Assembly: GCA_002320035.1 (NCBI GenBank)
Contig: DCJL01000021.1
Location: forward strand, 18,677 to 82,676
From: Clostridiales bacterium UBA1701
Lineage (GTDB): Bacteria > Bacillota > Clostridia > Oscillospirales > Oscillospiraceae
Length of the DNA stretch: 64,000 bases
Reading direction: 5' to 3'
Shown here: one piece after another, positions 17,609-25,843 of the stretch
How the letters are laid out: every line of letters begins with the position of its first letter
How positions within the stretch are numbered: the stretch's first letter is position 1
Translations under genes and position numbers: made by a program
Notes under the pieces: model-generated
Told to the model about the DNA's origin: nothing
The model's database searches: none
The model's input: the letters and a program-made list of their open reading frames with translations, nothing else

Positions 17609-18307
17609 ATGCTGATAAAAAAATGGGAGCAGCTCCCGGAGGAAATGCGTATCCCTGCGCTGCGGCCTTATTATGATGTTCTCCGGGCCCACAGCGGCAG
17701 CCTTGTTTTGAAGCGGGCCTTTGACCTTGCCGGGTCAATTGTCCTGCTGGGCCTGCTGTCCCCGGCCTTTCTGGCCATATCCGCCGCGGTGGCGCTGGAT
17801 TCCAAGGGCGGGGTATTCTTCACCCAGGAGCGGGTTACGGCCTACAACAGGCATTTTCAAATCATCAAGTTCAGAACCATGGTGCCCGATGCGGAGAGCA
17901 TAGGGGCCCAGCTTACCACAAGCAACGACATGCGCGTGACCAGGGTTGGAAGATTTCTCCGAAACAGCAGGCTTGACGAGCTGCCCCAGCTTATCAACAT
18001 TTTTATCGGCGACATGAGCTTTGTGGGCACGAGGCCGGAGGTGCCCAGATATGTGGCCAGATACAGCCCGGAAATGCTGGCCACGCTCCTTCTCCCTGCC
18101 GGGGTGACCTCTGAGGCAAGTATACGGTATAAGGACGAGTACAAGCTTTTGAACGAGGGCGGAGATGTGGATACCATCTATGTGGATCGCGTTCTGCCGG
18201 ATAAAATGCGGTACAATCTTAAAGCAATCAGAGAATTCAGCTTTATGAACGAGCTTCGGACCATTTTTCGCACCGTTCTCGCCGTGTGCGGCAGGGAGTA
18301 TAGATAA
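17609..18307 (+). CDS. Initiating phosphoglycosyl transferase (PglC/bacterial sugar transferase)
   Basis: 232 residues, the short monotopic form. A single hydrophobic re-entrant helix (AFDLAGSIVLLGLLSPAFLA, about 33-52) precedes the core: GGVFFTQERV, FQIIKFRTM, TRVGRFLRNSRLDELPQLIN and MSFVGTRPEVP, all hallmarks of the family. The catalytic Asp-Glu dyad is in LDELPQ. It transfers a sugar 1-phosphate to undecaprenyl phosphate and so starts the repeat unit. Its place directly after PglF- and PglE-like genes suggests that the first sugar is a bacillosamine-type sugar. Confidence 0.9.
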   Translation: MLIKKWEQLPEEMRIPALRPYYDVLRAHSGSLVLKRAFDLAGSIVLLGLLSPAFLAISAAVALDSKGGVFFTQERVTAYNRHFQIIKFRTMVPDAESIGAQLTTSNDMRVTRVGRFLRNSRLDELPQLINIFIGDMSFVGTRPEVPRYVARYSPEMLATLLLPAGVTSEASIRYKDEYKLLNEGGDVDTIYVDRVLPDKMRYNLKAIREFSFMNELRTIFRTVLAVCGREYR

Positions 18308-18320
18308 ACAGGAGAAAGCC

Positions 18321-19592
18321 ATGAACATCTGGATCCTTAATCATTACGCAGTACCGCAGAGGTATTATTATCTTGCCCGCAGCTATCATTTTGCGAAGCG
18401 GCTGCTTGAAATGGGACACAGCGTAACTGTGTTTGCCGCAAGTTCTGTACATAATTCAGATATCAACCTCATCACCGGCAGTGAAAAATACCGGGAAATG
18501 GAGGAGGATGGAATTCGCTATGTGCTGTTCCGGGCAAGGCAGTATCAGGGGAGCGGAAAGGCGAGGGTCATAAACCATATTGAGTGTGCTTGGGAAATGG
18601 CAAGGCAGTGCCCGACATTTACAGACAAATATGGAAGACCTGACCTTATCTACGCCTCCGCCGGGCAATCCCTTACCCTTGTTGCGGGAATCAAGCTCGC
18701 AAAAAAGCTCGGCATTTCCTGCGTTTCGGAGGTTACGGACCTGTGGCCGGAAAGTTTTGTGGCTTACGGGCTCATTTCGGAAAAGAACCCGCTTTTAAAA
18801 ATGCTGTATGCCGGCGAGCGCTGGATATACAGCCATTCGGACGCTGTTATTTTCTCAATGGAGGGCGGCCGGGATTACATCATTGAAAAGGGATGGGACA
18901 AAGCCCATGGAGGGCCGGTGGATCTCAGCAAGGTGTATCACATCAATAACGGCGTCGACCTGGCGGCTTTTGACTATAACAAAGAGCATTATGTGCTTGA
19001 TGATGCCGACCTGGATGACGCGGAGGCGTTTAAGCTTGTGTATACGGGCTCACTGAGAATGGTGAACGACCTGAGCGCGGTGATCAGGGCGGCGGAGCTA
19101 CTGAAGAGGGAGGAAGGGCTCAGGCTGCGCGTCCTGATTTATGGGGACGGAGACAGGCGGGAGGAGTTGTGCGCGGAAGCGGCAAAAAGAGGGCTAGACA
19201 ATGTACTGTTCAAAGGCCGGGTGGATAAAAGCTTCATTCCCAATATACTCAGTCGGGCGGATGCCTGTATTATGGATGGCGGAGCGGCTACAGGGATTGA
19301 AAAGTACGGCATGAGCCAAAACAAACTTTTTGACTATCTCGCGTCTGGAAAACCCATTATAAGCCCTGTTGACAGTGCATACGACATTATTAAGGAATCC
19401 GGTTCAGGGATATGCGTACAAAATAGTCCTGAAAAAGTGGCAGACGCAATACGGAGACTTCGGAAAGACCCAGAGCTGTGTGAACGCTTGGGCCTCAAGG
19501 CAAGGGAAACTTCTCTGGAGTTTGATTTTACAAGACTAACAGATAAGCTGTTCAAAATATTTGAGCAGCTTCAGGGGAATTGCAATGATTGA
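18321..19592 (+). CDS. Glycosyltransferase, family 4
   Basis: 423 residues with a GT-B fold. The acceptor half begins IWILNHYAVPQRYYYLARSY with FAKRLLEMGHSVTVFAAS; the donor half has LVYTGSLRMVNDLSAVI, and MSQNKLFDYLASGKPIISP at about 330, where the nucleotide-sugar site lies. The start resembles WbuB/L-fucosamine transferase types, but the donor cannot be assigned. From here to about 28.3 kb the DNA is visibly more A+T-rich than the flanks, a sign of a separately acquired block. GGAG lies 8 bases before the start. Confidence 0.85.
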   Translation: MNIWILNHYAVPQRYYYLARSYHFAKRLLEMGHSVTVFAASSVHNSDINLITGSEKYREMEEDGIRYVLFRARQYQGSGKARVINHIECAWEMARQCPTFTDKYGRPDLIYASAGQSLTLVAGIKLAKKLGISCVSEVTDLWPESFVAYGLISEKNPLLKMLYAGERWIYSHSDAVIFSMEGGRDYIIEKGWDKAHGGPVDLSKVYHINNGVDLAAFDYNKEHYVLDDADLDDAEAFKLVYTGSLRMVNDLSAVIRAAELLKREEGLRLRVLIYGDGDRREELCAEAAKRGLDNVLFKGRVDKSFIPNILSRADACIMDGGAATGIEKYGMSQNKLFDYLASGKPIISPVDSAYDIIKESGSGICVQNSPEKVADAIRRLRKDPELCERLGLKARETSLEFDFTRLTDKLFKIFEQLQGNCND

Positions 19593-20802
19593 CTTTGCAA
19601 CATACAGGATGCTGGCTGAAAAAAATGGAACGCCGCTGTACATATTTCATGAGGAGGAGTTCCTGAATAATTATGACGAGCTGGTTGGCTGCTTTAGAAA
19701 GGCATATCCCAATTACCAAATATCGTACTCATACAAGACGAATTATACGCCCTATATATGCAGGATCATTAAAAACAAAGGCGGGTATGCCGAGGTGGTC
19801 TCCGATATGGAATATACCTTGGCGAAGAGGCTTGGATATACAAATGACAAAATTGTATATAATGGGCCTGCAAAAGGACCTATGCTTGAAGAGCACCTTC
19901 TCAATGGCGGGATAAATAATATTGATAATCTCAGCGAGGCTCTTAGAATATGCCGCCTTGCAGATGAGAACAGCGGTAAAATAATCAAAACCGGTCTGAG
20001 AATAAATGTAAACCTTGGCCGAGGCTCCGTTTCGCGATTTGGGCTTGACCCGGACAGCGGCGATATGGAGCGGGTTTTGTCAGAGCTGAAAAAGAGAGAA
20101 AACATCAGAATAAACGGTGTCCATTGTCACCTGAGCCATGCGAGAGACCTGGAAGCATGGTCAATGAGAACAGAGCTGATGCTGAAGTCTGCTGACAGAT
20201 TTGTGGGCGGTATCCCTGAATACATAAGCTTGGGCAGCGGAATGTTTGGAAGAATGGACGATGCTCTGGCGGCTCAATTTGGCTGCAATGTTCCCTGCTA
20301 TGAGGACTATGCCGGAGTTACCATGGACAAGATAGCGGCGCATTATTTAGGCGGCTCGGAAAAGCCGATTGTTTTTTCTGAACCTGGGGCGACCCTCATA
20401 TCTAAGTATATTTCATTTCTGACGAAAGTGAAGGATATAAAGACGGTTGCGGGAAGAACTGTCGCTGTGACGGACGGAAGCTTTTATAATCTGGGCGAGA
20501 TTAGCCTGAAAAAGCAGCTCCCTTTGACTGTAATCAGGAATGGGGATGATAATTACCACGGTGAATATGATATCGTCGGGTATACCTGCCTTGAATATGA
20601 CACCATGTACAGAGCGTACAATGGAACGCTTAATGGGGGTGACCTTCTTATTTTCGGTAATGTCGGCGGATACTCGATTGTATCGAAGCCCCAATTTATA
20701 AGACCCAATTGTCCGATGGTTGTAATCGACAAAAATGGGATAATTAAGGAGATTATGCGAGGAGAAACTTTTGAGGATATCTTTTCAAAATTTGTTTTCT
20801 AA
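19585..20802 (+). CDS. PLP-dependent decarboxylase-like protein (DAP/Orn decarboxylase group 2)
   Basis: 405 residues with the alanine-racemase-like barrel. The PLP lysine is in ISYSYKTNYTPYIC at about residues 43-56, and the family histidine in INGVHCHLSHARD. The phosphate-binding GSGMFGR and FSEPGATLISKYISF follow. Compared with diaminopimelate decarboxylase, two substrate features differ: the EPGR arginine is replaced (EPGATL), and the Cys-x-Ser-x-Asp motif near the end reads TLNGGDLLIF with no cysteine. Decarboxylation of meso-DAP is therefore unlikely; another amino acid, or a racemase-like activity, is possible. The start at 19585 overlaps the previous gene by 8 bases. Confidence 0.75.
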   Translation: MIDFATYRMLAEKNGTPLYIFHEEEFLNNYDELVGCFRKAYPNYQISYSYKTNYTPYICRIIKNKGGYAEVVSDMEYTLAKRLGYTNDKIVYNGPAKGPMLEEHLLNGGINNIDNLSEALRICRLADENSGKIIKTGLRINVNLGRGSVSRFGLDPDSGDMERVLSELKKRENIRINGVHCHLSHARDLEAWSMRTELMLKSADRFVGGIPEYISLGSGMFGRMDDALAAQFGCNVPCYEDYAGVTMDKIAAHYLGGSEKPIVFSEPGATLISKYISFLTKVKDIKTVAGRTVAVTDGSFYNLGEISLKKQLPLTVIRNGDDNYHGEYDIVGYTCLEYDTMYRAYNGTLNGGDLLIFGNVGGYSIVSKPQFIRPNCPMVVIDKNGIIKEIMRGETFEDIFSKFVF

Positions 20803-20831
20803 GTTTTACTTGCAATGCATGGAGATATATT

Positions 20832-21473
20832 ATGGATAATTTAGACAATATTTCAACGGTTCTGCTTCTCGCACCCCATACGGATGACGGGGAGTTTGGG
20901 TGCGGAGGCACAATCGCGCGCTTGCTTGAACTAAATGTCAGAGTTGTATATGTGGCCTTTTCAATTTGCCAGCAGTCCATTCCGGAGGGGCTCCCTTTGG
21001 ATATACTGAAAACGGAGATGCTTCATTCTATGGAGCATTACGGTATTCTGGAAGAGAATCGTGTTATATTGGACTATCCTGTCAGAAACTTCGCCTCTCA
21101 CAGACAGGAAATTTTGGACGACATGATCGGACTTGGAAGAAAATACCAGCCAGACCTGGTTTTTATGCCGTCTGCTCATGATATACATCAGGATCACCAC
21201 ACGATAGCAAAGGAAGCTATGAGGGCATTTAAGCGGACGACGCTGCTCGGTTATGAGGTGCCCTGGAACAACTATACCTTTAATAATCAGGCTTATATTT
21301 GCCTCGAGGAAAGGCATATTCAAAAAAAAATTGGCGCCATTGCCTGCTATGATACACAGAAGGAGCGCAATTACGCGGAAGAGTCCTTTATAAGGGGACT
21401 TGCCAGAACGCACGGTGTTCAGGTCGGGTCAGAATATGCCGAGGTATTTGAGGTAGTAAGGTGGATCATATGA
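20832..21473 (+). CDS. PIG-L family deacetylase
   Basis: 213 residues. The metal site reads APHTDDGEFGCGG at about residues 13-25 (usual form AHPDDE) and HDIHQDHHTIAKEA at about 117-130. Together these give the His, Asp and His ligands of zinc-dependent N-acetylglucosamine deacetylases such as PIG-L, BshB and MshB. It probably removes an N-acetyl or other N-acyl group from a sugar precursor or lipid-linked sugar in the cytoplasm, exposing a free amine. Its stop overlaps the start of the ATP-grasp gene (ATGA), which suggests the two proteins work together. Confidence 0.85.
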   Translation: MDNLDNISTVLLLAPHTDDGEFGCGGTIARLLELNVRVVYVAFSICQQSIPEGLPLDILKTEMLHSMEHYGILEENRVILDYPVRNFASHRQEILDDMIGLGRKYQPDLVFMPSAHDIHQDHHTIAKEAMRAFKRTTLLGYEVPWNNYTFNNQAYICLEERHIQKKIGAIACYDTQKERNYAEESFIRGLARTHGVQVGSEYAEVFEVVRWII

Positions 21474-22537
21474 ATGGGATCACGGTTTTGCTTACGGGCT
21501 GCGGTGCGCCCGGTGCGCCGGGGATCATAAGCTGCCTAAGAAAAGTGAAGGAAAGAAAGATCCGCATTGTCGGTGTGGATATGAACCCCAATGCGGGTGC
21601 AAGAGGATTGGTGGACGGGTTTTATACTGTGCCGCCTGCAAAAGACCCCTTTTTTATCGACAGAGTTTTTGAGGTCTGTCTTAAAGAACGCGTGGATGTT
21701 GTGCTTCCGATTGTAACAAGGGAACTGATGAAGTTCGCGCTGGCAAGGAAAGTGTTTGAGGAAAGAGGGATAAAAGTCTCCGTGATGGAGAGTGAAATCC
21801 TTGAAATTGTCAACAATAAGGCGGCATTACTTTCTAAAATGCGTGAAATTGGTCTGCCTACGCCCTGGTTTATGGCAGTACATAGCATAGAAGAACTTGA
21901 GGATGCCTGCATGAAGGCCGGGTATCCCGGCAGAGCGATCTGTGTCAAAGCGGCTGAAGGAAATGGAAGCAGGGGTGTGCGAATGATCGATCCCCAGAAA
22001 TCAAGATTTGATCTGTTTTTTGACAGTAAGCCCAACTCAATGTACATTAGCTATGAGGAGCTGATCAGAACATTGAGGGAGAAGCCGCAGATACCGGAGA
22101 TGCTGGTAATGGAGCTGCTTCCCGGTACGGAATACAGCGTGGATGTGCTGGCCGGTAACGGCAAAATCCTGTATGAAGTCAGCCGCAGAGGCCTGTCCGT
22201 ACTCACAAGCAATATGATGTCCCTTGTGATAGATGACAATCGTCAGGTTCTGGATTTATGCGGTGCTGTGGCTGAAAAGCTTGGTATGGATGGAAACTTT
22301 GGATTCGATCTGCTTTACAATGAAGACATGACACAGCCTTACATAATAGAAGTAAACCCCAGGCTGACTGCCGGCGTGGTTTCGTGCGCGGCTGCTGGCG
22401 TTAACCTGCCATATCTGGGAATTAAGCGTTTGCTGGGAGAATATCTGCCTGACTGTGTTCCAAACTATGGAACACGTATGGCACGGCACTATGTGGAAAG
22501 CTTTTTCGACAAGGAAGGAAAGCCAATAGAATGGTAA
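21470..22537 (+). CDS. ATP-grasp carboxylate-amine ligase
   Basis: 355 residues. A Rossmann-like N-domain (VLLTGCGAPGAPGIISCLRK) is followed by an ATP-grasp fold: nucleotide loop ICVKAAEGNGSRGVRMI at about 162-178, and EMLVMELLPGTEYSVDVLAG. The magnesium-binding end GFDLLYN to PYIIEVNPRLTAGV has the conserved E-x-N-P-R. It is close to the small CarB-like ligases, which activate a carboxylate as acyl phosphate and join it to an amine. It is coupled by ATGA overlap to the PIG-L gene and overlaps the next glycosyltransferase by 7 bases. The substrate is unknown; an amino acid-sugar amide is a reasonable guess. Confidence 0.8.
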   Translation: MNGITVLLTGCGAPGAPGIISCLRKVKERKIRIVGVDMNPNAGARGLVDGFYTVPPAKDPFFIDRVFEVCLKERVDVVLPIVTRELMKFALARKVFEERGIKVSVMESEILEIVNNKAALLSKMREIGLPTPWFMAVHSIEELEDACMKAGYPGRAICVKAAEGNGSRGVRMIDPQKSRFDLFFDSKPNSMYISYEELIRTLREKPQIPEMLVMELLPGTEYSVDVLAGNGKILYEVSRRGLSVLTSNMMSLVIDDNRQVLDLCGAVAEKLGMDGNFGFDLLYNEDMTQPYIIEVNPRLTAGVVSCAAAGVNLPYLGIKRLLGEYLPDCVPNYGTRMARHYVESFFDKEGKPIEW

Positions 22538-23646
22538 AGGTATGCCATCTGACAAGTGCTCATGACAGCGACGATGTCAGAATATTTTATAAAGAGTGTG
22601 TTTCCCTTGCCTCCGCGGGCTATGACATGTATCTTGTCGCCCAGGGGAAAAGCCGGGAAGAAGCCGGGGTCCATGTTATCGGCACGGGGGCGGCTCCGGA
22701 CTCGCGACTCAAAAGAATGACGGTTTTTGCGGAGCGTATCTATAAAAAAGCGCTTGAAGTCGATGCCGATATATACCACCTCCACGACCCGGAACTGCTG
22801 CCCTATGGAAAAAAGCTAAAAAAACTAGGCAAAAAAGTTATCTTTGACAGTCACGAAAATACTTTGGAACAGATGCTGGATAAGGCGTACATTCCGGCAC
22901 TTATCAGGCCAGCGGCTTCGGAAGGATACCGCTGGTATGCTACAAAATTATTCAAACAATTTGATGCGTTGATCTCAGTTACACCGCACATTGTCAATCA
23001 GCTTGCCCAAATTAACTCTAGCACATATATGGTTACCAATTATCCGCTGCTTGAAGAGATGACAACGGGCGAAAACGAAAAAGAGGAAAAGCTTAGGCTG
23101 TGTTTTGCGGGAGGCATCTCTGAACAATGGAGCCATGAAACAATACTTGGTGCGTTGGCGGAAGAAGATAATGTGGAGTATATGCTGTGCGGTCAAGGTA
23201 AAAAAGAATATATAAAAATTTTGCAGGATATGCCGGGGTGGAAAAATGTACAGTTCTATGGGATGCTTCCACATGCAGAATCTTTAGAGCTTCAAAAAAA
23301 ATCGGATATTGGAATGGCTTTGCTTCAGCCGAGTAGAAATACGGGTTTTAATGTTGGAACGATTGGGAATACAAAAATATTTGAATATATGTTGTCGGGA
23401 ATTCCAATAATCTGCACGAACTTTACCCTTTGGCAGGAAATTATTCAGCATTATCAGTGCGGTATCTGTGTCCCTCCCCAGGATCCAAAGGCTGTACTAG
23501 ATGCAATAAGGTTTATCCAAACACACCGGGATATGGCCGCACAAATGGGCCGGAACGGCCGCCGGGCTGTGGAACAGGAGTTTAACTGGTCGACCCAGGA
23601 GAAAACGCTTCTGGAGCTTTATGCAAAGCTGTGCGGGGAAATGTAG
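22531..23646 (+). CDS. Glycosyltransferase, family 4-like
   Basis: 371 residues, GT-B fold. The N-half begins KVCHLTSAHDSDDVRIFYKE and contains DADIYHLHDPELLPYGKKLK, a typical stretch of this GT4 branch. The C-half has CFAGGISEQWSHETILGAL, and GNTKIFEYMLSGIPIICTN at about 287-305 as the donor-site motif. It adds a sugar to the undecaprenyl-linked chain at the inner membrane face; donor and acceptor are unknown. Overlaps the ATP-grasp gene by 7 bases, so the modification trio and this transferase are translationally linked. Confidence 0.85.
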   Translation: MVKVCHLTSAHDSDDVRIFYKECVSLASAGYDMYLVAQGKSREEAGVHVIGTGAAPDSRLKRMTVFAERIYKKALEVDADIYHLHDPELLPYGKKLKKLGKKVIFDSHENTLEQMLDKAYIPALIRPAASEGYRWYATKLFKQFDALISVTPHIVNQLAQINSSTYMVTNYPLLEEMTTGENEKEEKLRLCFAGGISEQWSHETILGALAEEDNVEYMLCGQGKKEYIKILQDMPGWKNVQFYGMLPHAESLELQKKSDIGMALLQPSRNTGFNVGTIGNTKIFEYMLSGIPIICTNFTLWQEIIQHYQCGICVPPQDPKAVLDAIRFIQTHRDMAAQMGRNGRRAVEQEFNWSTQEKTLLELYAKLCGEM

Positions 23647-23701
23647 GCTCCGCCGGGAAAGAAAGCCGATAAGTGAAGCTGTAAATGGAAGGGGCGAATA
23701 G

Positions 23702-24436
23702 ATGAACGATTTAATAGAGCCGCGGATTTCATATTTGGATTGGGACAGCGGCTTTTTCAAAATAAGGTGCGGGAAAGCGCAGCTTACGCCGGCGGTAACG
23801 GAACAAGAACTTGAAAGCCTTTTTTCCGGTCTGGGGGAGTTTGACTTTGTTACGATCCAGAATATCGGAAACGATGTGTCCGTAAACCGGGCGGTAGCGG
23901 AGAGAACAAAGGCCTACCTTGTGGATGTCAATATACAGCTTGAAAAAAATATCAGCATAGGAGTTTGCCCGGATTCTGTGATTGTTCCCGCATCCGAGCT
24001 GAGAGAACAGCTGCTGGGGCAGCTGACCGTTGAGGAGAGCGATTTCTGCTTTTCTAAATTTGTGCTTGACCCTGAAATGAAAAAAAGAAATGCGTACAGG
24101 GTTTATGAACGGTGGCTTGGAAACGCCCCCAAATTTGCCAACAAATATTTTGCTCTCCGAATGGATGGGAGTAAAGTTGCGGCCTACATTCTCTTCAGTA
24201 TTCTGGAGGAGGTCGCCACGCTGGAGCTTGTAAAGGTAGACAGCAGCTATCGCGGGCAGCATTTGGCCGCTGACGTGATTTCGTCTGTGGAGAGTTTTGC
24301 CGCGGGCAGGGGATGCAGTCTGGCACGGGTAGGCACGCAGCTGAATAACATTCCTGCAATTAACCTTTACCATAACCAAAAGTATAAAGAGATATCACGC
24401 ACAGCGATTTTTCACTATTGGAGAGACCGCGCCTAA
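23702..24436 (+). CDS. GNAT N-acetyltransferase (WecD-like)
   Basis: 244 residues. The N-terminus ISYLDWDSGFFKIRCGKAQL resembles WecD, which acetylates dTDP-4-amino-4,6-dideoxygalactose. The C-terminal GNAT core has LELVKVDSSYRGQHLAADV, holding the acetyl-CoA loop (RGQHLA) at about 180-185, then RVGTQLNNIPAINLYHNQ, which is strongly typical of sugar-nucleotide acetyltransferases. It could acetylate the 4-amino sugar made by the PglF- and PglE-like enzymes at the start of the locus. No separate PglD-type hexapeptide enzyme for that sugar is seen. GGGGCG lies upstream of the ATG. Confidence 0.8.
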   Translation: MNDLIEPRISYLDWDSGFFKIRCGKAQLTPAVTEQELESLFSGLGEFDFVTIQNIGNDVSVNRAVAERTKAYLVDVNIQLEKNISIGVCPDSVIVPASELREQLLGQLTVEESDFCFSKFVLDPEMKKRNAYRVYERWLGNAPKFANKYFALRMDGSKVAAYILFSILEEVATLELVKVDSSYRGQHLAADVISSVESFAAGRGCSLARVGTQLNNIPAINLYHNQKYKEISRTAIFHYWRDRA

Positions 24437-24448
24437 AGGAGCCGTGAA

Positions 24449-25843
24449 ATGATAAAAAATATGCTGTCAGGTTTAGCCATGCTTTTTGCTAGGAAAAACC
24501 AGCAGATTTCTCACGAAAACAGAAAACGGATTGTTTTTCTTTCGTTTTTTCTTATCTCGTTCAATGTGCTGCTGAATCCGGTGCTTCCGGCGGAGGAACG
24601 TTGGAGGATTGTAGTCTCAGTGGGATGTATACTGACTTTCGTCTTGTTTGCCGTTACGGTGGGCGAGCGAAGCTTTTTGGACAACAGCCTTAAAAAAGAA
24701 TACCTTATTCTGCTTGAGATCATAGGGGCATCTTTTATCTTCAACGGAGTTTATTTTGGCGTATTGGCATATATGGTGATAGGTTTTGTTTTTGCGCTGG
24801 TGCTCCCTGTTATCCATATTTCCCTGATGGATTATGGGATCAGCAGTGTTATAATGCTTGCGTCAAAGGCAATTATTGGCAGCTATATTATTTTTCTGGC
24901 CCTTTCTTTTGTGTTCGGGCCCTCGCTGGAGCCCCATTACAGCTCCTTTTTGGGAAATCCCAACCTCCTTGGATATTATATTATTGTTGTGGTTTCGGCG
25001 CTGCTGTGGAGGATATATGTATCCCGCGAGGAAAAACTGTCTGTCAGGCTGCCGCTGCTCATTCTGTTGGCCTCAGCGATTACCATTTGTTTTTTTACGG
25101 CATCCCGCACCAGCTTGGTGAGCGTGATGCTGCAGATGACAGGTTTTGAGATAGCTGTTTTTTTCCTAAGAAGAAAAAAAGGGCCGGGAGCGCTTTCCAG
25201 TACGGCGAAGCGGATTGTTCTCTTTGCCTTTGTCCTGTTCCTCTCGGCGGTTCTGGTCTTTTTTATCTTTGCACCCATAAAAAGGATTCTTTACCCTGAA
25301 ATGCAGCATGCAGATCCTGGGGAAGCCGGAAAAATTACTTCTGATGTATATGCGTATCTGTTTAAAGGCCTTGACCCGGGGGGTGGAGCAAGCGGAGATG
25401 CCGGAATTGACGTTGACAGCTTTACTTCAGGCCGTCAGGGCATATGGGAGGAATATATAGATAACCTTGGATTCCTGGGACATGCGTCGGAGGAGCGGGA
25501 AATTGAAAGCGGTCACAGACACTACGCGGCAACCAATGCGCACAATGTCTATATTCAGATCGCGTACAGTGCGGGAATTCTGGCTGGTATTGTGATGGCG
25601 CTGCTCATGTTGTTGGCCCTGAAGGACATATTTAGGGGCTTAATCGGTGGTATAAGGACAGGAAGAATTTCAGAGGAACTGATGTTCGCAAGCCTGTGTA
25701 CGGCGGGATTTCTGCTGCCGTCCCTGACATCCAGCGGATATATGATGTATACCTATCCAACGTCCACATTTTTCTGGATATCGATGTGCGCGTTAACGAT
25801 AAAAGGGAGGGAAGGAAATGCCGAAAATCCTTCTGCTGGCTAA
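24449..25843 (+). CDS. O-antigen ligase/polymerase family membrane protein (Wzy-like)
   Basis: 464 residues with about eleven transmembrane helices. A large extracytoplasmic loop at about 285-370 ends with HRHYAATNAHNVYIQIAYSA, matching the conserved His-Asn-x-Tyr-Leu region of the Wzy_C/O-antigen ligase domain. Another recognisable stretch is SFLGNPNLLGYYIIV. It probably polymerises lipid-linked repeat units outside the membrane, as expected for a locus that also has a flippase. A ligase role is possible. AAAGGAG precedes the start. Confidence 0.82.
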   Translation: MIKNMLSGLAMLFARKNQQISHENRKRIVFLSFFLISFNVLLNPVLPAEERWRIVVSVGCILTFVLFAVTVGERSFLDNSLKKEYLILLEIIGASFIFNGVYFGVLAYMVIGFVFALVLPVIHISLMDYGISSVIMLASKAIIGSYIIFLALSFVFGPSLEPHYSSFLGNPNLLGYYIIVVVSALLWRIYVSREEKLSVRLPLLILLASAITICFFTASRTSLVSVMLQMTGFEIAVFFLRRKKGPGALSSTAKRIVLFAFVLFLSAVLVFFIFAPIKRILYPEMQHADPGEAGKITSDVYAYLFKGLDPGGGASGDAGIDVDSFTSGRQGIWEEYIDNLGFLGHASEEREIESGHRHYAATNAHNVYIQIAYSAGILAGIVMALLMLLALKDIFRGLIGGIRTGRISEELMFASLCTAGFLLPSLTSSGYMMYTYPTSTFFWISMCALTIKGREGNAENPSAG

